This document shows positions 42,288 to 52,082 of a stretch of 64,000 nt of DNA, in pieces. Position 1 is the stretch's first letter. Each line of letters opens with the position of its first letter. Under the pieces are notes generated by a model, which was not told the DNA's origin, ran no database searches, and saw nothing but the letters and a program-made list of their open reading frames with translations. Source of the DNA: an uncultured Clostridia bacterium (lineage in GTDB: Bacteria; Bacillota; Clostridia; Christensenellales; Borkfalkiaceae); the NCBI GenBank assembly GCA_944368925.1, contig CALVXG010000004.1:62001-126000 (forward strand), in the 5' to 3' direction. A program made the translations under genes and the position numbers.

Positions 42288-43673
42288 ATGGGAAGATATT
42301 TCGGAACGGACGGATTCCGCGGCGAGGCGAACAAGACGCTGACCGCGGAACACGCATATAAAACAGGCAGATTTTTAGGCTATTACTACGGAGAATTGCG
42401 GCGGCGCAGGGGAGAGAATACCCCTGCGCGCGTCGTGATCGGCAAGGACACGCGCCGCTCGAGCTATATGTTCGAGTACGTACTGGCGGCGGGGCTGTGC
42501 GCATCGGGGGCGGACGCGTATATTCTGCACGTCACCACGACGCCGTCGGTCGCGTACATTGCGCGCGTGGACGATTTCGACTGCGGGATCATGATTTCGG
42601 CGAGCCACAATCCCTATTACGACAACGGGATCAAGCTGATCAACAACAACGGCGAAAAGATGGACGAAGCGACCATTTCGCTGGTGGAAGACTACATTGA
42701 CGGGAAACTGGAGCTGTTCGGCGAGAAGGTTGACGAAGTGCCGTACGCGCAGCGGGAGAAGATCGGCAAGACGGTGGACTATGCCTCGGGCAGAAACCGT
42801 TACATCGGGTATCTGATCTCGATCGGAATGTATTCGTTCAAGGGCAAGCACGTGGGGCTGGACTGTGCGAACGGATCGGCATGGAACATCGCAAAATGCG
42901 TGTTCGAGGCGCTGGGTGCGAAAGTGACGGTCATCAATGCGGAGCCGAACGGGTTCAACGTGAACGAGAACGCGGGTTCGACGCATATCGAGGGACTTTG
43001 CCGCCTGGTGAAAGAGAAGGGGCTGGACGTGGGGTTTGCCTACGACGGTGACGCCGACCGCTGCATCTGCGTGGACGAGAACGGAAACGTGGTGGACGGC
43101 GACGGAATTTTGTATATTTACGCGACGTACATGAAAGAGCGCGGAAAACTTCTGAAAAATACGGTCGTGACGACGATCATGAGCAATCTCGGGCTTTATA
43201 AGGCGTTCGACGAAGAAGGCATCGCATACGCGAAGACGGCAGTCGGGGACAAATACGTCTACGAATATATGCAGCAGCACGGCTGCAGGATCGGCGGGGA
43301 GCAGTCGGGGCATATTATTTTTTCCAAATATGCGACGACGGGCGACGGGATTTTGACGAGCCTGAAGATCATGGAAGTGATGATGGCGAAAAAGGCGACG
43401 CTGTCGCAGCTGGCGGCGCCCATGCACGTATATCCGCAGGTGACGATCAACGTGCGCGTAGCGGACAAAGCCGCGGTGCGGCAGGATGCGGACGTGCAGG
43501 CGGCGGTCAAGAGCGCGGAGCGCGAATTGGGCGAAGATGGCAGGATCCTCGTGCGCGAATCGGGTACGGAACCCGTGATCCGCGTGATGGTGGAAGCGCT
43601 TTCGAAAGAAGATTGCGAGCGGCTGGCGGGATCGGTCGCCGAGACGATCCGTAAAAAAGGCTATGCCGTATAG
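42288..43673 (+). CDS. glmM: Phosphoglucosamine mutase
   Basis: 461 residues. MGRYFGTDGFRGEAN opens the protein; ISASHNP holds the phosphorylated serine (S106); DGDADR (253-258) binds Mg2+; GEQSGH and the C-terminal RESGTEPVIRVM bind the sugar phosphate. It interconverts glucosamine-6-phosphate and glucosamine-1-phosphate for UDP-GlcNAc synthesis. AAAGGA precedes the ATG. It sits between the beta-helix gene and glmS, forming a hexosamine module at the head of the polysaccharide operon. Confidence 0.95.
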   Translation: MGRYFGTDGFRGEANKTLTAEHAYKTGRFLGYYYGELRRRRGENTPARVVIGKDTRRSSYMFEYVLAAGLCASGADAYILHVTTTPSVAYIARVDDFDCGIMISASHNPYYDNGIKLINNNGEKMDEATISLVEDYIDGKLELFGEKVDEVPYAQREKIGKTVDYASGRNRYIGYLISIGMYSFKGKHVGLDCANGSAWNIAKCVFEALGAKVTVINAEPNGFNVNENAGSTHIEGLCRLVKEKGLDVGFAYDGDADRCICVDENGNVVDGDGILYIYATYMKERGKLLKNTVVTTIMSNLGLYKAFDEEGIAYAKTAVGDKYVYEYMQQHGCRIGGEQSGHIIFSKYATTGDGILTSLKIMEVMMAKKATLSQLAAPMHVYPQVTINVRVADKAAVRQDADVQAAVKSAERELGEDGRILVRESGTEPVIRVMVEALSKEDCERLAGSVAETIRKKGYAV

Positions 43674-43682
43674 GACGAAGGT

Positions 43683-45518
43683 ATGTGCGGCATAACAGGA
43701 TATACGGGAAACAGGCAGGCGGCGCCCATTCTTCTGGACGGGCTGAAAAAGCTGGAATACCGCGGATACGATTCCGCGGGGATCGCGGTGCGCGGGCCGT
43801 CGGGAAAGGTGACGCTCGTCAAGGCGAAGGGCAGGCTGAAAAGCCTTGTCGAAAAGACGGACGACGGCAGGACGGTTCCGGGCACCTGCGGCATCGGGCA
43901 TACGCGCTGGGCGACGCACGGCGAGCCGTCGGAGACCAATGCGCACCCGCATCACAACGACGAAAAGACGCTGTTCGGCGTGCATAACGGCATCATCGAA
44001 AACTATGCCGACCTTTACAGAAAACTGACGAACGCGGGGTATTCTTTCTATTCGCAGACGGACACGGAAGTGGCGGTCAAGCTGATTGATTACTATTTCA
44101 AAAAATGGAAAGACCCGCTGGACGCGCTGATCAGTTTCATGCTGCGCGTGCGCGGATCGTATGCGATGGCGGTGATGTTCGACGAATATCCCGACGAAAT
44201 TTTCGTTGCGCGCAAGGACAGCCCGATGATCATCGGTGTGGGAGAGGGGGAGACCTTTCTTGCGTCCGACGTGCCGGCGATCCTGCGCTACACCCGTGAC
44301 GTGTATTATATCGGCAACATGGAGATCGCGCGGCTCAACAAGGGCAAGGCGGAGTTTTACGATCTGGACAAAAACGCGCTGCAGAAAGAGCGCGTGCATA
44401 TCGACTGGAACGAAGAGGCGGCGGAGCGCGGCGGATTCAAGCATTTCATGATGAAAGAGATCCACGAGCAGCCGCGCGCCGTGCGCGACACGATCGGCGA
44501 AGCCGTGCGCGGGAAGAAGATCGATCTTTCGGGGACGGGACTTACCGAGGAGCGGATCCGCGCCCTGCGCGAAATACAGGTCGTAGCCTGCGGTTCGGCG
44601 TACCACGCGGGAATGGTCATGCAGTACGTGACCGAAAAACTGGCGCGCATTCCCGTGCGGGTGGAGCTTGCAAGCGAATTCCGTTACCGCGATCCCATTG
44701 TGAACGAAGACACGCTGGTCGTCGTGATCAGCCAGTCTGGGGAAACGGCGGACAGCCTCGCCGCCCTGCGCGAAGCAAAGCGCAGGAAGGCCGCGACGCT
44801 TGCGATCGTCAACGTCGTAGGCTCGTCCATCGCGCGCGAAGCGGACATGGTCTTTTATACCAAAGCGGGGCCCGAGATCGCCGTCGCCACGACAAAAGCG
44901 TACAGCACGCAGCTGGCGGCAGGATATCTTCTGGCGGTGCAGTTCGCGTACGTGCGCGGAGAGATCAAAAAAGAGAGATACGAAGCGCTGATCGAAAGCC
45001 TGTGCGGCTTGCCGGATAAGATCGAAGCGGTTCTGGACGAAAAGGAAGCGTTGCAGCAGTTTGCGGCGAAAATTGCCAACAACCGCGACATTTTCTTTAT
45101 CGGCAGGGGCGTCGATTACGCCGTGAGCATGGAAGGAAGCCTGAAACTCAAAGAGATCAGCTACATTCATTCGGAAGCGTACGCGGCGGGCGAGCTCAAA
45201 CACGGCACGATCAGCCTCGTCGAGGACGGCACGCTGGTCGTGGGTGTTCTCACGCAGGAAGATCTCCTCGAAAAGACGCTGAGCAACATGGTGGAAGTAC
45301 ACAGCCGCGGCGCTTATCTGATGGCGCTCACGTCGGCGGGCAACTATTTCGTGGAGGATAAGGCCGAATTTACCGTCTACGTTCCCAAAACGGAACCGCT
45401 GTTTTCCGCGGTGCTCGCCGTGGTGCCGCTGCAGCTGCTCGCTTACTACGTCAGCGTTGCGCGCGGACTGGACGTCGACAAGCCCAGAAACCTCGCCAAG
45501 AGCGTTACGGTCGAATAA
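43683..45518 (+). CDS. glmS: Glutamine-fructose-6-phosphate aminotransferase (isomerizing)
   Basis: 611 residues, full length. The N-terminal glutaminase domain starts at the catalytic Cys2 (MCGITGYTG), with GHTRWATHG and HNGIIENY. Two SIS domains follow (about 285-425 and 455-600), and it ends DKPRNLAKSVTVE as expected. It makes glucosamine-6-phosphate, the first committed step to UDP-GlcNAc. It begins 9 nt after glmM. In many Firmicutes glmS is controlled by a self-cleaving ribozyme; there is no room for one here. Confidence 0.97.
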   Translation: MCGITGYTGNRQAAPILLDGLKKLEYRGYDSAGIAVRGPSGKVTLVKAKGRLKSLVEKTDDGRTVPGTCGIGHTRWATHGEPSETNAHPHHNDEKTLFGVHNGIIENYADLYRKLTNAGYSFYSQTDTEVAVKLIDYYFKKWKDPLDALISFMLRVRGSYAMAVMFDEYPDEIFVARKDSPMIIGVGEGETFLASDVPAILRYTRDVYYIGNMEIARLNKGKAEFYDLDKNALQKERVHIDWNEEAAERGGFKHFMMKEIHEQPRAVRDTIGEAVRGKKIDLSGTGLTEERIRALREIQVVACGSAYHAGMVMQYVTEKLARIPVRVELASEFRYRDPIVNEDTLVVVISQSGETADSLAALREAKRRKAATLAIVNVVGSSIAREADMVFYTKAGPEIAVATTKAYSTQLAAGYLLAVQFAYVRGEIKKERYEALIESLCGLPDKIEAVLDEKEALQQFAAKIANNRDIFFIGRGVDYAVSMEGSLKLKEISYIHSEAYAAGELKHGTISLVEDGTLVVGVLTQEDLLEKTLSNMVEVHSRGAYLMALTSAGNYFVEDKAEFTVYVPKTEPLFSAVLAVVPLQLLAYYVSVARGLDVDKPRNLAKSVTVE

Positions 45519-45545
45519 AACAAGGGTTATTTTACGGAGAAAGTT

Positions 45546-47375
45546 ATGAGTAAATTTCGCCCCGGAGTAAAAGATATCGTGATCATCGCCGTCTGCGATT
45601 TTATCGCGCTGACGCTTTCGATGCTCGTCTCCATGCTCATCGTGCACGCGGAGATTATCTGGGACTGGGATCTTTTATATTGGTATCTGTGCAACATTCT
45701 GACGGTTGCCGTCTTCTTTATTCTCTTCCGCCTGTACTCGCTCTCGCTGAGTACCGTCGGAATCATCGACACCATCAAGGTCGTTGCCGCGGGACTTTGT
45801 GTTCTCGGCATGAACGTCGTGTATATTTTCTTTTTCGACGAGGTCTGCGGCGTGCGCACGTGCATACTGTATGCGCTCATGCTCACCATTCTGGTGCTGT
45901 TGATCCGCTTTTCCAAGCGCATTTACGCCGCCTATAAATACATCGTGAAAAAGGACGACGAGAAAAAGATCCGCACGATGATCGTGGGCGGCGGCGACGC
46001 CGGCGCCATGCTCATGCGCGAGATCCAGACCAGCGACAAGATCGATTACAACCCCGTCTGCATCGTCGACGACGATCCCGCAAAACAGGGCAAGAGCGTC
46101 GGCAACGTCATGATCGTGGGCACTACGAACGATATCAAAAAAATAGCGGAAGAGTACAAGGTCGAGGAGATCCTCATCGCCATGCCGTCCGCCCCGAAAA
46201 AGAAGATACAGAAAATCTTCGATATCTGCAAGACGACCAAGTGCAAGGTCAAGATCCTTCCTGGCATCTACCAGATCGTCAAGGGCGAGGCGAGCGTTTC
46301 CGCCCTGCGTCCCGTGCAGATCATCGACCTTTTGGGCAGGGAACAGATCAAGGTCAACCTCGACGAGATTGTCGGCTACATCGAGGGGCGCGTCGTTCTG
46401 ATCACGGGCGGCGGCGGTTCCATCGGCAGCGAGCTTTGCCGCCAGATCGCCGTTCACAAACCGAAAAAGCTGATCGTTCTGGATATTTACGAAAACAACG
46501 CCTACGACATCGAACAGGAATTGAAGCGCCATCACCCCGAACTCGATCTTCTCACGCTGATCGCGAGCGTGCGCGACAAGGGCAAAATGGAGGACGTCTT
46601 TGCAAAATACCGTCCCGAGATCGTCTTCAACGCGGCGGCGCACAAACACGTGCCGCTCATGGAGACCAGTCCCAACGAGGCGGTGAAGAACAACGTGTTC
46701 GGCACGCTGAACGTCGCCAAATGCGCGGACAAGTACGGCGTGAAGACGTTCGTGCAGATCTCGACGGACAAGGCGGTCAACCCGACCAACGTCATGGGCG
46801 CGACCAAGCGTATCTGTGAGATGATCATTCAGACGCTCGGGCGTCACAGCAAGACGAATTTCGTGGCGGTGCGGTTCGGAAACGTGCTCGGTTCCAACGG
46901 TTCGGTGATCCCGCTGTTTGAAAAGCAGATCGCGGAAGGTGGCCCCGTGACCGTGACGCACAAGGACATCATCCGCTATTTCATGACGATACCCGAAGCG
47001 GTTTCGCTGGTCTTGCAGGCGGGCGCTTACGCAAAGGGCGGTCAGATCTTCGTGCTGGATATGGGCGATCCCGTACGTATCTACGATCTTGCGTACAATC
47101 TGATCAAACTTTCGGGGCTCGAACCGGGGGTGGACATCGAGATCAAGTGCACGGGCCTTCGTCCGGGCGAAAAACTCTACGAAGAGCGGCTGATGGACGA
47201 GGAAGGCATGCAGACGACGGCGAACGGGCTGATCAACATTGCCAATCCCATCGACATCGACGAGGGATTTCTTTGGGCGGAATTGGACAAACTGTATAAG
47301 GCGGCGTATGAAGAGACTCCCGACATGAAGGAGCTTGTCGCAGAGCTTGTGACTACATACAAGCCGCAGGAATAA
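45546..47375 (+). CDS. Membrane-bound nucleotide-sugar 4,6-dehydratase (PglF/CapD/WbpM type)
   Basis: 609 residues. Four N-terminal transmembrane segments (about 10-33, 45-65, 75-98 and 105-122) precede a first Rossmann-like region (IVGGGDAGAMLMREI, about 145) and the SDR domain with TGGGGSIGSELCRQI (about 285). The catalytic Tyr of ordinary SDRs is replaced by Met in MGATKR, as in PglF/FlaA1-type inverting or retaining dehydratases. It should convert UDP-GlcNAc to a 4-keto-6-deoxy sugar, the substrate for the DegT aminotransferase at 49027. The start is 27 nt after glmS, preceded by GGAG. Confidence 0.9.
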   Translation: MSKFRPGVKDIVIIAVCDFIALTLSMLVSMLIVHAEIIWDWDLLYWYLCNILTVAVFFILFRLYSLSLSTVGIIDTIKVVAAGLCVLGMNVVYIFFFDEVCGVRTCILYALMLTILVLLIRFSKRIYAAYKYIVKKDDEKKIRTMIVGGGDAGAMLMREIQTSDKIDYNPVCIVDDDPAKQGKSVGNVMIVGTTNDIKKIAEEYKVEEILIAMPSAPKKKIQKIFDICKTTKCKVKILPGIYQIVKGEASVSALRPVQIIDLLGREQIKVNLDEIVGYIEGRVVLITGGGGSIGSELCRQIAVHKPKKLIVLDIYENNAYDIEQELKRHHPELDLLTLIASVRDKGKMEDVFAKYRPEIVFNAAAHKHVPLMETSPNEAVKNNVFGTLNVAKCADKYGVKTFVQISTDKAVNPTNVMGATKRICEMIIQTLGRHSKTNFVAVRFGNVLGSNGSVIPLFEKQIAEGGPVTVTHKDIIRYFMTIPEAVSLVLQAGAYAKGGQIFVLDMGDPVRIYDLAYNLIKLSGLEPGVDIEIKCTGLRPGEKLYEERLMDEEGMQTTANGLINIANPIDIDEGFLWAELDKLYKAAYEETPDMKELVAELVTTYKPQE

Positions 47376-47411
47376 AAGAAATGAGGGGAAAAGCGAAAAG
47401 GAGACGGTAGA

Positions 47412-48767
47412 ATGGAAAACGAAGAAGATATCATCACGATCGGCGATATATTCCGCATGATCCGAAAGCGGATCTGGGCGGTGGCGGCGGTGACCGTCGC
47501 GTTCGGGATTCTGTTTTTCTGTTTGGTGCAGTTCTGGTACAACGGCAATCATCAGAATTATCAGATGAGTTATTACATTTCGTTTCCGGGACTGACGGCA
47601 GGCCCGTCGCAGAGCACGTATCCCGACGGGACGGCGTTCCGTGCGGAGGACACGATTTCTCTGGAGATTCTCAGTCAGATCAAGGAGCAGGGGGGCGGCG
47701 CGTTCGACTCGGTCGACGTGGAAGCGATGCTCGAGAACGACGATATTTCCATTACGCAGACGAATCTGAACACGTCGGCGGCGACGGCGGACGTGCAGAC
47801 GGACGCGCTGATGAAACTCACGGTCGGCACGGAATATTTTAAAGATTCGAAGCAGGCGCAGGAATTTCTCTCGCAGATTGCGCAGTACCCCGTGACGCAC
47901 GCGCAGACTTTGGTCAGCGAAGCGGCGTACGACACCTATCTGAACAATTTCCGCAACAGCCAGGTCACGCAGTACGAGCAGAAGATCAATTTTCTGATTT
48001 CGCAGCACGAATATCTTCTCAATCAGTACGACGCGCTGATTCTGACGAAGGGCGCCTATTTTACGATCACGTACGTCGGTGCGGACGGTAAAACTGTGAG
48101 CGGTACGCTGGATTCGTATCGTTCCCGTTGCGACGCTGTGTTCAATGAAGATACGCAGAAAACCGTGCTGGATGAATTGAGCGTAAAGGGGTATATTTAC
48201 AACCTTGCGGCATATATTGCGGAAGCACCCGATAATTTGGAGATTCTGGAACAGAGAATCAAGAATTTACAGATACAGATCGATCAGTACCAGACTATAC
48301 TGGACGAACTGACATCGAGCGGCGCGGATTCGGCGCTGACGGAGAATATCCGTATCAAGATTGTGGAGTTGTATCAGGAAAAGGTATCCTGCGAAACGGA
48401 AGCGGCGCAGATCGAAGAAAACGTCAAACTTACGGAAGAAGAAAATGCGGCGCGGAACAAGAGTTTCGACGATAAGCTCAACCGCTATTGCAGTTTATTG
48501 GAAGGGCAGACGCAGATCTTCAAAAACGTACAGATGAAGTTTTTTGAGCAGCAGTCGTATTTCCGCCTGCAAAGCAAAAAACTTGCGGTGACGGGCGGCG
48601 TAAGTTCGGTCGTTGCAGGCATCGGCGGGCTTTTGGTCGGCTTCGTATGCGCGGGCGTCGTCGTGTTCATCATCGATCTTCCCGCCTATAAAATGAACAA
48701 AGCGGCATTGGCCGCGGGCGCATCTTCTGCCGCTCCGAAAAAGGAAGACGACGCGGATAAGGCATAA
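47412..48767 (+). CDS. Wzz-like polysaccharide chain-length/co-polymerase protein
   Basis: 451 residues. Two transmembrane helices bracket the protein (about 20-43 and 393-420). Between them is a long external part rich in helix and coiled coil (ILEQRIKNLQIQIDQYQTILDEL and SCETEAAQIEENVKLTEEEN). The N-terminal segment ITIGDIFRMIRKRIW is typical of Wzz/CapA-type proteins. It probably sets chain length together with the Wzy protein encoded downstream. No tyrosine-kinase domain is fused and none is encoded nearby. AAGGAG precedes the ATG. Confidence 0.8.
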   Translation: MENEEDIITIGDIFRMIRKRIWAVAAVTVAFGILFFCLVQFWYNGNHQNYQMSYYISFPGLTAGPSQSTYPDGTAFRAEDTISLEILSQIKEQGGGAFDSVDVEAMLENDDISITQTNLNTSAATADVQTDALMKLTVGTEYFKDSKQAQEFLSQIAQYPVTHAQTLVSEAAYDTYLNNFRNSQVTQYEQKINFLISQHEYLLNQYDALILTKGAYFTITYVGADGKTVSGTLDSYRSRCDAVFNEDTQKTVLDELSVKGYIYNLAAYIAEAPDNLEILEQRIKNLQIQIDQYQTILDELTSSGADSALTENIRIKIVELYQEKVSCETEAAQIEENVKLTEEENAARNKSFDDKLNRYCSLLEGQTQIFKNVQMKFFEQQSYFRLQSKKLAVTGGVSSVVAGIGGLLVGFVCAGVVVFIIDLPAYKMNKAALAAGASSAAPKKEDDADKA

Positions 48768-48894
48768 CGTATGCGAAAATGCGTGTAAAAGAGCGGCAAT
48801 GCGAAAAGTATATGGCGGCTCGGAGAGTTTTTTGTGAAAGAAAGGAAAAACTTTTTGAGCGAACGCTCTTCCGATAGCTTTGCCGCACGGAATG

Positions 48895-48903
48895 TGTTAG
48901 AAT
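48895..48903 (+). promoter_or_regulatory. Possible internal promoter before the aminotransferase gene
   Basis: TGTTAGAAT is an extended -10 element, but no good -35 box is found. It lies in the only sizeable gap (259 nt, 48768-49026) of the polysaccharide cluster; a GAGCG/CGCTC hairpin lies upstream at 48857-48868. Otherwise this gap holds nothing recognisable. Confidence 0.35.
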
Positions 48904-49026
48904 AGTATGCGAGAGAGTTATTTTCCTGTTTATTGCCATAAGGCGGGGCAGGGCGGCTCTCTTGTATTTCTATATTCGGAACGGTTTTTAAAAGAGAAAT
49001 TTGCGAAAGACACGATACAGTGAGGT

Positions 49027-50244
49027 ATGAGAGAGATGAATATCAAGTTTTCCCCTCCCGACATAACGGAGGCGGAAATAAACGAAGTTGTTGCGGCGCT
49101 GCGCTCGGGCTGGATCACGACGGGGCCGCGCACGAAAGAATTTGAAAAGCGGATCGCGGCGTATTGCGGCACCCAAAAGGCGGTGTGCCTGAACTCGGCG
49201 ACGGCGGGACTGGAACTTGTCCTGCGCATTCTGGGCGTGGGGGAGGGAGACGAAGTCATCACGTCCGCCTACACCTATACGGCGAGCGCGAGCGTGGCCG
49301 AGCACGTGGGCGCGAAACTCGTGCTGTGCGACATCGGCGAAGACGGCCTGCAAATGGATTACGAAAAGCTCGCTTCGCTGATCACGGAGCGCACGAAAGT
49401 GATCATTCCCGTGGACATTGCGGGAATCGTGTGCGATTACGACAAGGTGTTCGCGATCGTAAAAGAGAAAAAACCGCTGTTCCGCCCGAAGAACGACTTG
49501 CAGCGTTTATTCGGCAGGATCGTCGTGCTGGCGGACGCGGCGCACAGCTTCGGCGCGGTGAAAGACGGAAAGCGGAGCGGAAGTTTTGCAGATTTTTCCT
49601 CGTTCAGTTTTCACGCGGTCAAGAATCTGACCACGGCGGAAGGGGGCGCGGTCGTCTGGAAAGAGAGACAGGGTTTGGACAGCGAATGGCTGTACAAGCA
49701 GTTCATGCTTTGGTCGCTGCACGGGCAGAGCAAGGACGCACTCACGAAAAACCAGCTAGGCGCGTGGGAATACGACATCGCCATGTGCGGCATGAAGTGC
49801 AACATGACGGACATCATGGCGGCGATCGGGCTTGCGCAGCTGAACAGGTACGAAGGCTTGCTCGCGCGGCGGCGTCAGATCATCGCAAGATACAATGAGG
49901 GGCTTGGCAGAGAGGCGAAAGTTTTGGAGCATTACGGCCCTTCGCACGCGGGGAGCGGGCATCTGTACATGACGAACGCGTATGCGATAAAAGACGAGCA
50001 AATGCGGAATACTGTGATCGTGGAAATGGCAAAGCGGGGGATTGCGACCAACGTGCATTACAAGCCGCTGCCCATGTTCACGGCGTACAAAAAGATGGGG
50101 TTTTCCGTCAAAGATTATCCCAACGCCTACAAGCGGTACGCGAACGAGATCACATTGCCCCTGCATACCTTGCTGACGGACGAAGAAGTCGGCTATATCA
50201 TAGAGAATTTTAAAGAATGTCTGGCGGAGGTCGCGAAGAAATGA
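49027..50244 (+). CDS. DegT/DnrJ/EryC1/StrS-family sugar aminotransferase
   Basis: 405 residues. The PLP lysine is K199 in SFHAVKNLTTAEGG; the aspartate pairing with PLP lies in VLADAAHSFGA; SGWITTGPRTKEFE and LNSATAGLELVL are further family marks. A 20-residue insertion near KEKKPLFRPKNDLQRLFG is unlike the shortest members. It transfers an amino group from glutamate to a nucleotide 4-keto sugar, most likely the product of the dehydratase at 45546, giving UDP-4-amino-4,6-dideoxy-GlcNAc. ATG 49036 is an alternative start. It overlaps the next gene by ATGA. Confidence 0.9.
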   Translation: MREMNIKFSPPDITEAEINEVVAALRSGWITTGPRTKEFEKRIAAYCGTQKAVCLNSATAGLELVLRILGVGEGDEVITSAYTYTASASVAEHVGAKLVLCDIGEDGLQMDYEKLASLITERTKVIIPVDIAGIVCDYDKVFAIVKEKKPLFRPKNDLQRLFGRIVVLADAAHSFGAVKDGKRSGSFADFSSFSFHAVKNLTTAEGGAVVWKERQGLDSEWLYKQFMLWSLHGQSKDALTKNQLGAWEYDIAMCGMKCNMTDIMAAIGLAQLNRYEGLLARRRQIIARYNEGLGREAKVLEHYGPSHAGSGHLYMTNAYAIKDEQMRNTVIVEMAKRGIATNVHYKPLPMFTAYKKMGFSVKDYPNAYKRYANEITLPLHTLLTDEEVGYIIENFKECLAEVAKK

Positions 50245-50921
50245 CGGAAGATCTTGCAGCCGGCGCGCTTTCGGAAAATCGGGAAGCGGACGAATTCGGC
50301 GAGATCCTGCGAAGGAAAAAGGCGACGCTGTTTTTCAAGCGGTTTTTTGACATATTTGCGTCCTTTTTCGGGCTGATCGTGCTGTTTGTGCCCTTTTTGT
50401 GCATTGCGCTGGCGATCAAGCTGACTTCGCGCGGGCCCGTGTTTTTCCGCCAGGTGCGCGTGGGAAAGAACGGGAAGGAGTTCCGCATTTTCAAATTCCG
50501 CACGATGGTTTCGGACGCGGAGAAAAAGGGACTTCAGATCACGGTGGGGAAGGACAGCCGCGTGACGTTTGTCGGCAAAGTGCTGCGAAAGACGAAAATG
50601 GACGAATTGCCCCAGCTTCTCAACGTTTTTGCGGGGCAGATGAGTTTTGTGGGGCCGCGGCCGGAAGTGCCGCACTATGTGGGCATGTACGACGAATACC
50701 AGCGCAACGTGCTGCGGGTGCGCCCGGGGATCACGGAGCTTGCGTCCATCGTCTACCGCGACGAGAACGAAGTGCTCGGGCAGAGCGAAGACCCCGAAAA
50801 AACGTATATCGAAGAGATCATGCCCAAGAAGATCGAGCTGAACCTGCAATATATCCGAAAGATGAGCGTTTGGTACGATATTAAGCTGATTTTCGAGACG
50901 TTTGCGGCGATTTTGAGGTAA
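50241..50921 (+). CDS. Undecaprenyl-phosphate sugar-1-phosphate transferase (PglC/WcaJ type)
   Basis: 226 residues from the ATG at 50241, which overlaps the aminotransferase stop and has GGAGG 10 nt upstream. One membrane hairpin (FDIFASFFGLIVLFVPFLCIALAI) is followed by the conserved catalytic core: GPVFFRQVRVGKNGKEFRIFKFRTMV, KMDELPQLLNVF, MSFVGPRPE and RPGITELASI. It moves sugar-1-phosphate from a UDP sugar to undecaprenyl phosphate, starting the repeat unit. Immediate neighbours make the UDP-4-amino sugar, so this is the probable first sugar. Confidence 0.92.
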   Translation: MTEDLAAGALSENREADEFGEILRRKKATLFFKRFFDIFASFFGLIVLFVPFLCIALAIKLTSRGPVFFRQVRVGKNGKEFRIFKFRTMVSDAEKKGLQITVGKDSRVTFVGKVLRKTKMDELPQLLNVFAGQMSFVGPRPEVPHYVGMYDEYQRNVLRVRPGITELASIVYRDENEVLGQSEDPEKTYIEEIMPKKIELNLQYIRKMSVWYDIKLIFETFAAILR

Positions 50922-50925
50922 ACAA

Positions 50926-52002
50926 ATGGAACAACGAGTACGCGTATCCCTTTGCGTGATCGCCTTGAACGAAGAAAAATACATCGGCGGTCTTTTGGAA
51001 AATATCCGCGCGCAGGATTACGACCATAAGGACATGGAAGTCATTCTCGTGGACGGCGGTTCGTCCGATCAAACGAAAGCCATGATGGAAGAATTCCGCG
51101 ATGCGGAAACTTCCTTTGCGCGGGTAGAGGTTTTGGACAATCTCAAAAGGATCCAGCCTGCGGGCTGGAACGTCGCCATCCGCGCGTCGCGCGGCGAGCT
51201 CATCATCCGCGTGGACGCGCACGCGGAGATCCCTTCCGATTTCGTGCGGCAGAACGTCGCCTGCATCGACGGGGGCGAAGACGTCTGCGGCGGCCCGCGC
51301 ACCAACATCACGGACGGCGCGCAGTTCGGCAGGAAAGTGCTTTTGATGGCGGAAAATTCCATGTTCGGCAGCGGCATCGCCGCATACCGCACCGCGGGAG
51401 AAAAGAAATACGTGCGCACGGTCGCGCACGCCTGCTACAAGCGCGAAGTGTTTGAAAAAGTCGGGCTGTTCAACGAAACGCTCCTGCGTTCGGAAGACAA
51501 CGAAATGCATTACCGTATCCGCAAAGCGGGGTACAAGATCTGTATGTCCGATCAGATCCGCTCCCGCTACCAGACGCGCACGACCCTCAAAAGAATGCTG
51601 CGGCAAAAGTACGGCAACGGTAAGTGGATCGGCATCACGTCGGCGGGGCTCACGCCGAAAATTTTTTCGCTCTATCACTTCGTGCCGTTTGCGTTCGTGC
51701 TGGCGGCCCTGGCGTGCCTTGTGCTGTTCGCGCTCGCGTTTTTGCCGCAGCTGCCGTATTGGCTCGGCATTCCGTTTGTAGCGGGAGTCTTGCTGTATCT
51801 TCTGCTCGATCTCGCGCTGACTTTGAAAAGCTGCAAAGATTATAAGGAATGGCGCGCCCTGTTCGTGCTCCCGTTTCTCTTTCCGCTCCTGCATTTTTCT
51901 TACGGATTCGGAACGCTGGCGGGGTTTTTCTGCTTTAAAACGATCAAAAAGCTGAAAGAGCAGAAAAAGAGCGGAACGGACAAAAAAACACTGGACGTAT
52001 AG
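50926..52002 (+). CDS. Family 2 glycosyltransferase with C-terminal membrane helices (ExoA-like)
   Basis: 358 residues. A GT-A domain (VSLCVIALNEEKYIGGLLENI, VDGGSSDQT, RVDAHAEI as the metal site, and EDNEMHYRIRKAGY) is followed by three hydrophobic segments (about 245-300). The layout is that of ExoA of succinoglycan synthesis. It adds a sugar from a nucleotide donor to the lipid-linked chain on the inner membrane face. It begins 4 nt after the transferase stop. Donor and linkage are unknown. Confidence 0.9.
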   Translation: MEQRVRVSLCVIALNEEKYIGGLLENIRAQDYDHKDMEVILVDGGSSDQTKAMMEEFRDAETSFARVEVLDNLKRIQPAGWNVAIRASRGELIIRVDAHAEIPSDFVRQNVACIDGGEDVCGGPRTNITDGAQFGRKVLLMAENSMFGSGIAAYRTAGEKKYVRTVAHACYKREVFEKVGLFNETLLRSEDNEMHYRIRKAGYKICMSDQIRSRYQTRTTLKRMLRQKYGNGKWIGITSAGLTPKIFSLYHFVPFAFVLAALACLVLFALAFLPQLPYWLGIPFVAGVLLYLLLDLALTLKSCKDYKEWRALFVLPFLFPLLHFSYGFGTLAGFFCFKTIKKLKEQKKSGTDKKTLDV

Positions 52003-52082
52003 CGCAAATTTTGTCAAAAAGTCGGCGCCGTGCGTGCGATAGGGCGTTTTGGCGGGAAGAAAAAAGAAAGGAAAAGACAAGA

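Noticed and set aside
41532-43682. glmS ribozyme
   Set aside because: Only 9 nt separate glmM from glmS, and the leader before 41585 lacks the ribozyme core.
42375-45647. A 1,090-codon open frame antisense to glmM and glmS
   Set aside because: A shadow of strongly biased GC-rich codons: it is Arg/His-rich, has no domain, and the sense strand encodes two unmistakable enzymes. The same applies to other long antisense frames, such as 45675-48008 and 52877-54148.
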